DNA of 64,000 bases from contig CAYPXZ010000018.1 of assembly GCA_964414785.1 (NCBI GenBank), forward strand, positions 5,799 to 69,798. Reading direction: 5' to 3'. Below are positions 8,753 through 19,184 of this stretch, piece after piece. The translations under genes and the position numbers were made by a program. The stretch comes from Palsa-1447 sp964414785. Its GTDB lineage: Bacteria > Verrucomicrobiota > Verrucomicrobiia > Opitutales > Opitutaceae. The notes below the pieces were generated by a model. The model made no database searches, had not been told where the DNA came from, and was given only the letters and a program-made list of their open reading frames with translations. Each line of letters begins with the position of its first letter. The stretch's first letter is position 1.

Positions 8753-9640
8753 ATGGACCACGGCGAGGATCTGCAGCGTCTGGTGTCGAGCGTCGAGGCG
8801 GCGATCGACCGCCTCCTGCCGGCCGCCTCGCTGCCCTCGGCCCGCCTCCACGGGGCGATGCGCTACTCGATGACGGCCGGGGGGAAGCGCCTGCGCCCGG
8901 TGCTTGTCCTTTGCGCGTCGCGGCTCTTCGGGGGCTCCCGCCACGCCGACCCCATTCCCGCGGCGGTCGCCGTCGAATGCGTGCACACCTATTCGCTCGT
9001 GCACGACGACCTGCCCTGCATGGATAATGACGACCTGCGGCGCGGCAGGCCGACGGCCCACAAGGCCTTTGACGAGGCGACCGCGCTCCTCGCCGGCGAC
9101 GCCCTCCTGACCCGCGCCTTCGGCCTTCTTGCCGAGTCCTACGCGAGCGACCCCCCGCTCGTGTCGCGGCTGGTCGCCGAGCTCGCGGCGGCGGCCGGCA
9201 GCCAGAGGCTGATCGGGGGCCAGATGGAGGACCTCCTCGCCGAGAGGGGCCAGGGGACGAGCCCGGAGGGCCTGCGGTTCATTCACCTCAACAAGACGGC
9301 GGCGATGATCGAGGCGTCCCTTGCGATCGGCGGCTGGTGCGGCGGCGCCTCCGAGGCGGCGGTCGGCACCCTGCGCGAGGCCGGCAGGGAACTGGGCCTC
9401 GCCTTCCAGATCGTCGATGACATCCTCGACGCCACCTCGGACACGGCGACGCTCGGCAAGACCGCCGGCAAGGACGCCAGGGCGGGCAAGGTGACGTACG
9501 TCTCGGTGCACGGCCTCGAGGCCGCGCGCCGCATAGCCCGCGAGCGCTCCGACAGCGCGATCGCGACCCTCGGAAGGCTGCCCGGCGACACGGGATTTCT
9601 CACCTGGCTGGCGGAGGACCTGGTGAGCCGCACCCACTAA
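8753..9640 (+). CDS. ispA: Short-chain polyprenyl diphosphate synthase (farnesyl diphosphate synthase type)
   Basis: A 295-residue trans-isoprenyl diphosphate synthase that condenses isopentenyl diphosphate with allylic diphosphates. The substrate-binding motif GGKRLRPVL (about residues 43-51), the first Asp-rich motif HDDLPCMDNDDLRRG (residues 84-98, DDxxxxD form) and the second motif VDDILDATSD are all intact. The two residues inserted in the first Asp-rich motif and the length fit bacterial FPP or GGPP synthases; exact chain length cannot be read reliably. The start at 8753 puts the short conserved N-terminus in register. It is divergent from fmdB. Confidence 0.88.
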   Translation: MDHGEDLQRLVSSVEAAIDRLLPAASLPSARLHGAMRYSMTAGGKRLRPVLVLCASRLFGGSRHADPIPAAVAVECVHTYSLVHDDLPCMDNDDLRRGRPTAHKAFDEATALLAGDALLTRAFGLLAESYASDPPLVSRLVAELAAAAGSQRLIGGQMEDLLAERGQGTSPEGLRFIHLNKTAAMIEASLAIGGWCGGASEAAVGTLREAGRELGLAFQIVDDILDATSDTATLGKTAGKDARAGKVTYVSVHGLEAARRIARERSDSAIATLGRLPGDTGFLTWLAEDLVSRTH

Positions 9641-9692
9641 CCGTTGCAAAAATCGCGGCGTTCGGGTGGCGTTGGGCATAGCCCCGCCCCAA

Positions 9693-10268
9693 ATGCCCCG
9701 ATTTTTCCCGAGCGCCGCCGCGCTATTGATCGCCCTGTCCCTGCCCGCAGCCGGGCGCGCATCCGTCACCAAGGACCAGGCTCTGGACGCGATCCGCACC
9801 TTCGAGGCCAATGCCGGGGGCGGCCTCGCCGCACCGGGTTCCGCCGCCGACAAGAACGACGCGGTCGCACGGGCCTCGAACACGATCCTAAAGTTCACGC
9901 TGGAGAGCGACCTGGTGATCGTCGACCTGGGAGCCGAATCGGTGCCGTGGTGCGACGTGAAGAAGGGGCTCTCCGACCTCCCCAATTCCGGCGAGCGGGG
10001 GCTCCTTCTGGCGGCGTACCTCTGCGGCAGCGTCAAGGCCCAGCTCGAGTCCGGCAGGCAGGACCCCAATCCCTACGTCGGATGGGTGGCGATGCTCAGG
10101 ATCTACCGCGCGGTGAAGCTGCGCGAGGGGGTGACGATCCCAGAGGCGGAGGCCCTCCTCGCGCGCCGGGTCGACGGGACCCTGGAGGCCTACGCCGCGG
10201 ACGCGGCGAGGCGCTCCGCGGAGAGCCTGCGCAGTAAGTACGGGCCGGCCGAGGGTTCGACCAGGTAG
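9693..10268 (+). CDS. Exported protein of unknown function
   Basis: I do not recognise this 191-residue protein. The start at 9693 gives a clean signal peptide (MPRFFPSAAALLIALSLPAAGRA) with cleavage probably after GRA. A GTG start at 9666 is possible but adds residues before the signal. The mature part is helical in character, with Ala-rich amphipathic stretches, a WCDVKKGLSDL segment and a second Cys (AAYLCGSVK) that could form a disulphide. It lies 52 bp after the polyprenyl synthase and converges on tpiA. It is probably periplasmic or secreted; no enzymatic motif is seen. Confidence 0.65.
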   Translation: MPRFFPSAAALLIALSLPAAGRASVTKDQALDAIRTFEANAGGGLAAPGSAADKNDAVARASNTILKFTLESDLVIVDLGAESVPWCDVKKGLSDLPNSGERGLLLAAYLCGSVKAQLESGRQDPNPYVGWVAMLRIYRAVKLREGVTIPEAEALLARRVDGTLEAYAADAARRSAESLRSKYGPAEGSTR

Positions 10269-10286
10269 GCCGGGCGCCCCCCCCGG

Positions 10287-11054
10287 TCAGGAGGCCGCCG
10301 AGGCGGCCTTGACCAGCTCGACGAAGCTGCGGGCCTCAAGGCTCGCGCCCCCGATTAGGCCCCCGTCGATGTCCTTCTGGGCGAGGAGCTCCGGGGCGTT
10401 GGCCGGCTTCATCGAGCCGCCGTAGAGGATGCGGACCTTCTGGGCCACCTGCTCGCCAAAGAGCTTCGTAAGGAGCCCGCGAATGAACGCATGGACCTCC
10501 TGGGCCTGCTCGGTCGTCGCAACCTTGCCCGTCCCGATGGCCCAGACGGGCTCGTAGGCGACCACGAGGGTCGCCGCGAGGTCCTTGCTGACTCCCTCGA
10601 GGCCGCGCTCGGTCTGGGTCTGAACGACCTTCAGGGTCGAGCCCGCCTCGCGCTCCGCCAGGCTCTCCCCGACGCAGACGATGGGGCGCAGCTGGTTCTT
10701 GAGGGCCGCGAGGACCTTCTTGTTCACGAGCTCGTCGGTTTCGCCAAAGAGCGTCCTGCGCTCGCTGTGGCCCAGGATCACGTGGGTGGCGAAGAGGGCC
10801 CTGAGCATCGGGGCCGACACCTCACCCGTGAACGCACCGGAGGCCTCGAAGTGCATATTCTGGGCCCCGAGCTTCAGGAGCGAACCATCGATCGCCTTCG
10901 CGGCTCCCTCGAGCGCCGTGAACGGCGGGCAGATCACGACCTCGACATCGGACTGGGTCCCGATGGCGATTACGAGCTCGCGCGCCAAAGACACGGCGTC
11001 CGCCGAGGTCTTGTTCATCTTCCAGTTACCGGCGATGAGTTTCTTGCGGATCAT
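10287..11054 (-). CDS. tpiA: Triose-phosphate isomerase
   Basis: This 255-residue enzyme interconverts dihydroxyacetone phosphate and glyceraldehyde 3-phosphate. The N-terminal KLIAGNWKMNK block carries the catalytic Asn and Lys. The electrophilic His is in VILGHSERR and the catalytic Glu in VVAYEPVWAIGTG, followed by the phosphate-binding ILYGGSMKPANA and GGLIGGASL. Everything needed for catalysis is present. It is the last gene of gap-pgk-tpiA, with a 26 bp gap to pgk. A GC-rich inverted repeat (10293-10308) overlaps its final codons and might help stop transcription. Confidence 0.97.
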   Translation of the reverse strand: MIRKKLIAGNWKMNKTSADAVSLARELVIAIGTQSDVEVVICPPFTALEGAAKAIDGSLLKLGAQNMHFEASGAFTGEVSAPMLRALFATHVILGHSERRTLFGETDELVNKKVLAALKNQLRPIVCVGESLAEREAGSTLKVVQTQTERGLEGVSKDLAATLVVAYEPVWAIGTGKVATTEQAQEVHAFIRGLLTKLFGEQVAQKVRILYGGSMKPANAPELLAQKDIDGGLIGGASLEARSFVELVKAASAAS

Positions 11055-11080
11055 GGTGTTGGCCGCTTGGGCCCTTAGGT

Positions 11081-12318
11081 TTAGGATTCCAGGAATGCGA
11101 CCCCGGGCAGGACCTTGCCCTCAAGGTACTCGAGGCTGGCGCCGCCGCCGGTCGAGCAGTGGGTGACCTTGTCGGCCACCTTGAATTTCTTGGCCGCGGT
11201 TGCGGTGTCGCCGCCGCCGACCACCGTCGTTGCGCCGTGCGAGGTCGCCTCCGCGATCGCCTGCGCCATCGCCATGGTCGAGGTCGCGAACTTGTCGAAC
11301 TCGAAGACGCCCGAAGGGCCGTTCCAGATGATCGTCTTCGCGCGAAGGATGGCCTCGCGGAAGAGGACGATCGACTTGGGGCCCGCGTCCAGGCCCATCC
11401 AGTCCTTGGGTATGCCGGTCGAGTCGTCCGCAGGCCGGGTGGCCGCGTTGGGATCGAACTTGTCGGCGCAGACGTAATCGACGGGCAGTATGATCGAGAC
11501 CCCCCTCGCCTTCGCCTTCTCGATAAGCTCGCCCACGATCTTGGCCCCCTCGGGGTCGAAGAGGCTGTTGCCGATCTCCATCCCGGACATCACCTTCTTG
11601 AAGGTGTAGGCCATGCCCCCGCCGATGATGATCTCGTCGGCCTTGTCGATCAGGTTGCGGATGAGCGGGATCTTGTCGGCGATCTTCGCCCCGCCAAGGA
11701 TCGCCAATAGCGGCCTGCGCGGCGAACCGATGACGGCCGCAAAGGCCTTGAGCTCGGCCTCCATGAGGAAGCCCGCCGCCTTCTGCGGGAGGTTGACCCC
11801 CACCATCGACGAGTGCGCGCGGTGCGCCGTCCCGAACGCGTCGTTGACATAGACGTCCCCCAGCTTGGAGAGGCTCGCCCTGAAGGCGGCGACCGCCGCC
11901 GGGTCCGCCTTCTTGGACGTGCCGTCCTCGAGCTTCACCTTTCCCTCCTCCTCTATGTGGAAGCGAAGGTTCTCAAGGAGGATGACCGAGCCGGGGGCGG
12001 GCGCCGCGCACGCGGCCTCCACCTGCGGACCGACGCAGTCGGATAGGAACGTGACCGGCCTGCCGAGGAGTTTCTCAAGCTCCGCGGCGACGGGCTTTAG
12101 CGAGTACTTCGCCACCGCCTTGCCGTCCGGGCGGCCGAGGTGGCTCATGAGGACAACCGTCGCGCCCTGCTCGAGCGCGTAGCGGATCGTCGGCAATGCC
12201 GCGACTATCCGCTGGTTGTTCGTGATCGCACCCGTAGCCTTGTCCTGCGGGACATTGAAGTCCACGCGGACAAGGACGCGCTTTCCGGAGAGTTTGAGGT
12301 CGCGGATGCTCTTGAAGC

Positions 12319-12322
<4 letters not shown>
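11081..12322 (-). CDS. pgk: Phosphoglycerate kinase
   Basis: A 413-residue glycolytic kinase making ATP and 3-phosphoglycerate from 1,3-bisphosphoglycerate. The sequence shows VLVRVDFNVPQD, MSHLGRPDG, ENLRFHIEEEG, NDAFGTAHRAHSS, LAILGGAKIADKIPLI and the C-terminal GGGDTATA nucleotide loop. All are family landmarks. The ATG at 12322 overlaps the gap stop codon by 4 bp (ATGA), so translation is coupled with gap. The same open frame extends further upstream, but only inside gap. Confidence 0.97.
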
Positions 12323-13365
<1,043 letters not shown>

Positions 13366-13377
13366 GGGAGTGTTTTG

Positions 13378-13390
13378 TGGTGGTGGTGGG
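13378..13390 (+). repeat. Short TGG trinucleotide repeat upstream of gap
   Basis: Four tandem TGG units plus a final G lie 13-25 bp upstream of the gap start, in the probable leader. The plus strand has four GG runs separated by single T, compatible with a two-tetrad G-quadruplex; the gap mRNA would carry the complementary CCA repeat. No repeat polymorphism can be judged from one sequence. Confidence 0.5.
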
Positions 13391-13521
13391 TGAAACCCTT
13401 ATCTGTGAGTCCCGCGATTGTGCAGGAGCGTCTAAAAGAAGAAACGGCGCGCTCTATGGCAAGGGTGTTAATGGCCCGCGGCCCCGGTATGACAGGGACC
13501 GAGCTCCCGGATCATACCACC

Positions 13522-14808
13522 TTATGCCATTCTTGCAAATTCACGGCGAATAGCCGCGAGCGTGCGCTCGACGCCCCCGCCGTTCGCCCGCTTCCAGCCG
13601 GCGGCGGCGGCGGCCATGGCGTCCCTGGCGGCCCTGTCTCCCAGGAGGGCGCACGATACCGCCCGCAGGTCCGCCGGCGACGCCACGGTCCTGGCCGCGC
13701 CCAGGTCGAGGAGGTCTAGGCTTATCGACCGGAAGTTGGCCATCCCCGTCCCGAAGAGGACCGGTTTTCCGAGCGTGGCGGCCTCGACCGGGGTCTGCCC
13801 CTCGGTGTGGGGAGCCAGGCTCTTCCCGACGAAGACCAGATCCGCCAGCTGGGTCATCGACCGCAATTCGCCGGTCGTGTCGCCGACCGCGATGTCGACC
13901 TGCGCCGGAGCGGGCCCCTTGGAGCGGAAATGGAACGAAAGGCCCGTGCCCTTGAGCAGGTGCTCGATTTCAAGGCGTCGCTCCGCGTGCCTTGGCACCA
14001 ATAGGAGCGAGGCGCGGGTCCCCTTCGACCTCGCGGCCACAAGGGCGTCGACAAGCGCGGCCTCCTCGCCGGGCCAGGTCGAGGAGCCGAGGAGGACGAG
14101 GCCCTCCTCGGGCAGGCCGAGCTCCCGGCGAAGGCGGCTCCGCGAGACGGGGTCCAGGGCCGCGATGCTCACGTCGAGCTTGATGTTGCCGGTGACCTCG
14201 ATCCGCTCGGCGGGAAACCCCATCTCGCGGAACCGCTCCGCGTCCTGCTCCGATGCGGCCAGGAGCCGGGTCATGCCCCCGAGCACGAAACGAGCGAACG
14301 GCGGGAACCGCCCTAGGCGCCTGAAGCTCCTGTCGGAGATGCGCGCGTTGATGCACAGGACCGGCACGCCTCGAGCCGCCGCCTGGCGCAAGTGCTCGGG
14401 CCAGCGCTCTCCCTCGGTGATGATGGCCATGTCCGGCGAGATCGCCGACCAGGCCCGCCTGGAGAACCCAACCCAGTCTATGGGGAAGTAGCCAATCCCC
14501 TGAACGAGCCGGGGATAGCGCTCGGTGGCGACCCGGAAGCCCGTGCTGGTCGTTGTCGTCAGCATCACCTCGACCCCGTCGGCCTTCAGGGCCCGAAGGA
14601 TGGGCTCCACCGCGAGCATCTCGCCGACGCTCACCGCCTGAAGCCACACCCGGCGGACGCCCGGGCGCCTCGGGGGGAGCCGCGGGGGGCGGCCGAAGCG
14701 GTGCATGAACCCCCGGCCATAGCCCCCGCGCCTGCGCATGCGCAGCAGGTAGTAGGGCGACATGGCCGCGAGCGCCAACGGGAACAATAGCCGGTATATC
14801 CAGATCAT
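13522..14808 (-). CDS. waaA: 3-deoxy-D-manno-octulosonic acid (Kdo) transferase
   Basis: A 428-residue GT30-family glycosyltransferase that adds Kdo from CMP-Kdo to lipid IVA at the inner membrane, an essential step in LPS. An N-terminal membrane anchor (YRLLFPLALAAMSPYYLL) precedes the acceptor domain. The presumed catalytic Glu is residue 63 in LQAVSVGEMLA. The C-terminal CMP-Kdo-binding half has GSSTWPGEEAAL, VPRHAERR and FVGKSLAPHTEGQTPVEAA. The family motif ETELWPN is altered to EGERWPE while keeping both Glu and WP. The start at 14808 (MIWIYRLL) matches the family; 19 upstream residues look non-native. Confidence 0.9.
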   Translation of the reverse strand: MIWIYRLLFPLALAAMSPYYLLRMRRRGGYGRGFMHRFGRPPRLPPRRPGVRRVWLQAVSVGEMLAVEPILRALKADGVEVMLTTTTSTGFRVATERYPRLVQGIGYFPIDWVGFSRRAWSAISPDMAIITEGERWPEHLRQAAARGVPVLCINARISDRSFRRLGRFPPFARFVLGGMTRLLAASEQDAERFREMGFPAERIEVTGNIKLDVSIAALDPVSRSRLRRELGLPEEGLVLLGSSTWPGEEAALVDALVAARSKGTRASLLLVPRHAERRLEIEHLLKGTGLSFHFRSKGPAPAQVDIAVGDTTGELRSMTQLADLVFVGKSLAPHTEGQTPVEAATLGKPVLFGTGMANFRSISLDLLDLGAARTVASPADLRAVSCALLGDRAARDAMAAAAAGWKRANGGGVERTLAAIRREFARMA

Positions 14809-14930
14809 GGTCTCTCGGCAGTGAAAATCCTGTCTATTCACGCCGAAACACCTGCGCAACACCACAACAAGTTTCCAGGGAGGCTTTTTTGCTGTAGTCC
14901 CGTACGACCCCCAATATACCGGACCTCACC

Positions 14931-17810
14931 ATGCGCCGCCTTCCCCTTATCGCCGCGTTCGCGGCGTTCCTTTTCCTGGCGGCCTCGCTCAGGCCCGCCG
15001 CCATCCCGTTCCCCCAGGCCGAGAGCGACCTGCGCGCGGACCCCGCCGCCCGCTTCGGCACGCTCCCCAACGGGGTGCGGTACGTCGTCATGCCCAACCA
15101 CGAGCCCAAGGCCCGCGCGTCGCTTCGGCTGCTTGTCCTGGCGGGCTCGTTCCAGGAGAGCGAGGCCCAGCGCGGGCTCGCGCACTTCCTCGAGCACATG
15201 GCGTTCAACGGGAGCACGCACTACCCGAACGGAACCCTGGTCGAGAAGCTCCAGCGCCTCGGGATGGAGTTCGGAGCGGACACCAACGCCTCCACCTCAT
15301 TCGACCGGACGCTCTACCAGCTGGAGCTGCCTAACACGGCGCCCGCGACCCTCGCCGAGGGCCTGCAGATCCTTTCCGACTACTGCGGCGGTCTGAACCT
15401 CGACCAGAAGATGGTCGACAAGGAGCGGGGCATCATCCTGAGCGAGAAGCGCACGCGCGACTCGGTCAGCTACCGCACGTTCGTCGCCCAGGCGGAGTTC
15501 ATGCAGGCGGGCACGCGGGTGCCGACGCGCCTTCCGATCGGGCTTACCGACGTGATCGAGAAGTCGAGCCGCGATCCGTTCGTCGACTTCTACAACACTT
15601 GGTACCGGCCCGAGCGGATGGTGGTCATCGTTGTCGGGGACGTCGACGCAGCCCTTGTCGAGAAGCAGGTCGTGGACCAGTTCTCCGGGCTCGCCGCGCG
15701 CAGCCCAGAGCCCACGGAGGTCGACCTAGGCAAGGTCATCACGTTCTCGGGCACGTCGGCCCTCTACCACGGCGAGCCCGAGGCGCCCGACACACGCGTC
15801 GTCATCGCCTCCACCGTACCCTACACCCGCGAGGTCGACACGGCCGCCAAGCGCCTCAGGGACCTGCCGAGGATGCTCGCGGTCGACATGCTCAATCTAA
15901 GGCTCGAGATCCTCGCAAAGAAGGAGAACGCCCCGTTCATCAAGGCGAGCGCGGGCATCGACGAGAATTTCAACCTTTACCGGGAGGCCGACATCGCCGT
16001 GGAGTGCAAGGCCGAGCAGTGGCTGGCTGCGATGGGGGTGGCGGACCAGGAACTGCGCAAGGCGCTCGAGTACGGTTTCCGCCCCGACGAGCTCAAGCAG
16101 GTGGCCTCGAACTTTAGAAACGCGCTGGAGCAGGCGGCAAAGACGGCGCCGACCCGCCGTTCGGACGATCTGGCGGGCGAGCTCGCGCAGAGTCTCCTCG
16201 ACCGCGAGGTCTTCACCTCGCCCGACGACGACATGGCGCTTTACGGGCCCGCCCTCGACAAGGTCACCGTCGCCGACTGCGCCGCCGCGTTCAAGGCCGC
16301 GTGGGCCAATCCCGGCAGGTACGTCTTCGTCGCGGGCAACGCGAAGATCGTGGGCAATCCCACGGTGGCCAACGCGATCGTCGCGAGCACCTACGCGAGG
16401 GCCAGGTCAACCGCGGTCGGGGCTACGGACGCCCGGCCCCAGGTCACGTGGGCCTACTCCGACTTCGGGGCGCCGGGCGCCGTCGCCAGCCGAAGCCGCG
16501 TCGGCGACTTGGACATCACCGAGGTCGTGTTCGCAAACGGCGTGCGCCTCAACCTGAAGAAGACCGACTTTGAGGCCAACACGATCCACGTGGCGGCGCG
16601 CCTGGGCACCGGGATGCTCACGGAGCCCGCCGAAACCGAGCCCGGGCTCTCCAGGTTCTCGAGCCTCACGTTCACGGCGGGCGGCCTCGGCAAGCACGGC
16701 GTCGATGAACTCCAGCAGATCGTGGCGGGAAAGACGGTCGGCGTCCTCTTCTCATCGACCACGGACTCGTTCCTCTTCGAGGGGAGCACGAACAAGGAAG
16801 ACCTCGCGCTCGAGTTCCAGCTGCTGACCGCCTCCATCGAGGACCCGGGATACCGCCCGGAGGCCGTGAGGGCCGCGCGCAAGCGGATCGATGCGGCCTA
16901 CCTTTCCTTCGCGCACACCGAGCGGGGCCCCCTCAACCTGAAGGTCCCGAGGCTCCTGGCGAGCGGGGACCCGAGGTTCGGCCTTCCGAACAAGGAGGCG
17001 ATGATGGCGCGCAACATGAACGAGGTGAGGGCGTGGCTGGCGCCCCAGCTCGCAAGCGGCGCCCTCGAGGTGTCGGTCCTGGGCGACATCGACATCGACG
17101 GCGTGATCGGCGCGGCAGCGAAGACGATCGGCACCCTCCCCCCTCGCTCGCCCAAGCCCGCGCTGGATGATCTTCACAAGGTGTCGTTCCCCGCGGTCCC
17201 CTTCAACCAGGACTACGGCATCGACACCGAGATCCCGAAGGGGCTGGTCGCCGTGTACTGGCAGACCGGCGACGGCACCGACGTGCACCGCACGCGCCGC
17301 CTGAACATCCTCGCCGACGCGCTCTCGGACCGCCTCCGGGTCAAGGTCCGCGAGCAGCTCGGGAGCACCTACTCCCCGAGCGTCGGGAGCTTCGCGAGCG
17401 ACATCTTCCCCGGCTACGGCTACTTGGAGGCCGTCGTCATCGTGGACCCCACGAAGACAAAGCAGATTGAGGACGTGGTCGTCTCCGTCGCTGCCGACAT
17501 GGCAGCAAACGGGATCACCCCGGACGAATTGGACAGGGCCAAAAATCCGAAGCTCACGGCCATGCGCGAATCCGAGCGCACCAACGCCTACTGGATGACG
17601 GTGCTCATGAGGGCGCAGGAGAAGCCCGAGGTCCTGGACTGGGCCCGGTCGCGGCACGCCGACTTCGAGTCGATATCGAAGGCGGACATTGACGCCCTGG
17701 CGAAGGCGTACCTGTCCGCGGACAAGGCCTCGAAGGTCGTCATCCACCCGTACTCGACGGCTGCGGCGAGCCCCCTGAGGGTCACCCCTCCCCCCCCGGA
17801 CGGCCTCTGA
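14931..17810 (+). CDS. Secreted M16 family zinc metallopeptidase
   Basis: A 959-residue exported protease with a signal peptide (about residues 1-30, MRRLPLIAAFAAFLFLAASL). The inverted zinc motif HFLEH is at residues 85-89 in RGLAHFLEHMAFNGSTHYP, with a further Glu downstream in the KERGIILSEKR block. The length and two tandem M16-like halves (an inactive second half from about residue 500) resemble the PqqL subgroup. Likely a periplasmic or outer-membrane-associated peptide-degrading enzyme. It is monocistronic, diverges from waaA and converges on fabF with a palindrome between them. Confidence 0.9.
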   Translation: MRRLPLIAAFAAFLFLAASLRPAAIPFPQAESDLRADPAARFGTLPNGVRYVVMPNHEPKARASLRLLVLAGSFQESEAQRGLAHFLEHMAFNGSTHYPNGTLVEKLQRLGMEFGADTNASTSFDRTLYQLELPNTAPATLAEGLQILSDYCGGLNLDQKMVDKERGIILSEKRTRDSVSYRTFVAQAEFMQAGTRVPTRLPIGLTDVIEKSSRDPFVDFYNTWYRPERMVVIVVGDVDAALVEKQVVDQFSGLAARSPEPTEVDLGKVITFSGTSALYHGEPEAPDTRVVIASTVPYTREVDTAAKRLRDLPRMLAVDMLNLRLEILAKKENAPFIKASAGIDENFNLYREADIAVECKAEQWLAAMGVADQELRKALEYGFRPDELKQVASNFRNALEQAAKTAPTRRSDDLAGELAQSLLDREVFTSPDDDMALYGPALDKVTVADCAAAFKAAWANPGRYVFVAGNAKIVGNPTVANAIVASTYARARSTAVGATDARPQVTWAYSDFGAPGAVASRSRVGDLDITEVVFANGVRLNLKKTDFEANTIHVAARLGTGMLTEPAETEPGLSRFSSLTFTAGGLGKHGVDELQQIVAGKTVGVLFSSTTDSFLFEGSTNKEDLALEFQLLTASIEDPGYRPEAVRAARKRIDAAYLSFAHTERGPLNLKVPRLLASGDPRFGLPNKEAMMARNMNEVRAWLAPQLASGALEVSVLGDIDIDGVIGAAAKTIGTLPPRSPKPALDDLHKVSFPAVPFNQDYGIDTEIPKGLVAVYWQTGDGTDVHRTRRLNILADALSDRLRVKVREQLGSTYSPSVGSFASDIFPGYGYLEAVVIVDPTKTKQIEDVVVSVAADMAANGITPDELDRAKNPKLTAMRESERTNAYWMTVLMRAQEKPEVLDWARSRHADFESISKADIDALAKAYLSADKASKVVIHPYSTAAASPLRVTPPPPDGL

Positions 17811-17814
17811 CCCC

Positions 17815-17838
17815 GTGTGACGGCCCGGGCCGTCACAC
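17815..17838. terminator. Perfect 24-bp palindrome between convergent M16 peptidase and fabF genes
   Basis: The left arm GTGTGACGGCCC (17815-17826) is followed immediately by its exact reverse complement GGGCCGTCACAC (17827-17838). As RNA it would fold into a roughly 10-bp stem with a CCGG loop in either direction. It starts 4 bp after the peptidase stop and covers the fabF stop codon, so it fits a bidirectional terminator. There is no T-run. A protein-binding palindrome is the alternative. Confidence 0.6.
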
Positions 17839-19152
17839 GCGCCCGAAGACCAGCGAGGCGTTGGTGCCGCCGAACCCGAAGCTGTTGGAGAGCGCGACGT
17901 CGACCCTCTTCTCCACCGCCAACCGGGCCGTGAAGTTGAGCCCGAGGGCGGCGCAGGCCGGGTCGACGTTCTCAAGGTTGATGGTAGGCGGAATGACGCC
18001 CTTCTCGATCGAGAGGACGGCGGCCAGGGCGCCCAGCGCGCCGGCCGCTCCGAGGAGGTGCCCGGTCATCGACTTGACCGCGCTCACGTGGAGCCGGTCC
18101 TTGTTCGCCGAGAATACGGACGCGATCGCCGCCGCCTCCTCGCCGTCGCCCCCCGGTGTCGAGGTGGCGTGCGCCGAGACATAGCCGACCTGGTCCGCGG
18201 ACGTGCCGCCGTCGTCCAGGGCGAGCTGCATCGACCTGCGGGACCCCTCGGCCTCGGGGGCTAGCGAGGAGAGGTGGTAGGCGTCGGCCGTCGCCCCGTA
18301 GCCGAGGAGCTCGGCGTAGATCCGTGCGCCGCGGCGCTTCGCCAGCTCCATCTCCTCGAGGACAAAGACCACCGAACCCTCGCCGATCACGAAGCCGTCG
18401 CGGTCAGAGTCGTAGGGCCGGGAGGCCTTCTCGGGGGCGTCGTTTCGGGTCGACAGGGCCTTCATCTGGGCGAAGGCCCCGACGGCCACCTGGGTGATGA
18501 CGGCCTCGGAGCCCCCGGCGATCATGACGTCGGCGTCGCCCCGGCGGATCGCCCGGGCGGATTCTCCCAGGGAGTGGCCGCTCGTGGCGCACGCGCTGGC
18601 GATGCTCATGTTCGCCCCCCTGCAGTTGAGCATGATGGCCAGCTGGCCCGCCAGGATGTTGGGCGCCGACTGCAGGATGAAGAACGGGGAGATCTTCCTG
18701 AAGCCGCCGACCCGCCAGGTCTCGTGCATGGCGACGATCTCCGGCAGCCCCCCCAGGCCGACTCCCAGGTTGACACCAATCCTCTCGGAGGGGATGGAGG
18801 CGCGGTGGGAGTCGATCCCGGAGTCAAGATAGGCCTCAAGGCCCGCCCCAAGGCCTAAGTGCGTGAAACGTCCCAGCTTACGCACATCCTTGGGCGTCAG
18901 GGGCGCCGCCACCGGGTCCGAGCCCGGCCCCCTGGGGTGGATTCCCGGACCCATCGGGGTCGTCGGGTCGTAGCCGCGGACCTCGCCGGCGATTCTGGCA
19001 TTGCAACCCGTTGGATCAAAATGGGTTATCGTTGAAATTCCACTCTTTCCAGCCGTGAGCGCCTCCCAGGTGGAGGGCGCGGAGTTGCCCACGGGCGTGA
19101 TCGCCCCAAGGCCTGTGATTGCCACTCTGCGGTAAGGTTGGGAAGCCGGCAT
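17833..19152 (-). CDS. fabF: Beta-ketoacyl-ACP synthase II-type enzyme
   Basis: A 439-residue condensing enzyme of fatty-acid elongation. The catalytic triad is present: Cys188 in SIASACATSGHS, a His in YVSAHATSTPGGDGEEAAAI and Lys plus His in KSMTGHLLGAAGA. The C-terminus SNSFGFGGTNASLVF is typical. Two differences from standard FabF are visible: the Cys motif reads ACATSG rather than ACATGT, and residues about 60-85 hold a Gly/Pro-rich insertion (PMGPGIHPRGPGSDP). It could therefore be a secondary KAS II-like paralogue. The start at 19152 (MPASQPYRRVAITGLG) fits homology. It diverges from the HIT gene. Confidence 0.87.
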   Translation of the reverse strand: MPASQPYRRVAITGLGAITPVGNSAPSTWEALTAGKSGISTITHFDPTGCNARIAGEVRGYDPTTPMGPGIHPRGPGSDPVAAPLTPKDVRKLGRFTHLGLGAGLEAYLDSGIDSHRASIPSERIGVNLGVGLGGLPEIVAMHETWRVGGFRKISPFFILQSAPNILAGQLAIMLNCRGANMSIASACATSGHSLGESARAIRRGDADVMIAGGSEAVITQVAVGAFAQMKALSTRNDAPEKASRPYDSDRDGFVIGEGSVVFVLEEMELAKRRGARIYAELLGYGATADAYHLSSLAPEAEGSRRSMQLALDDGGTSADQVGYVSAHATSTPGGDGEEAAAIASVFSANKDRLHVSAVKSMTGHLLGAAGALGALAAVLSIEKGVIPPTINLENVDPACAALGLNFTARLAVEKRVDVALSNSFGFGGTNASLVFGRV

Positions 19153-19184
19153 GCTCCATAGAGGACACGAGGTGCCAGCCGATT

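Noticed and set aside
14826..14840. TGTCTATT near the waaA start as a fourth copy of the cluster element
   Set aside because: It differs at the core's last bases, lacks the AC flank and has a different spacing to the start codon.
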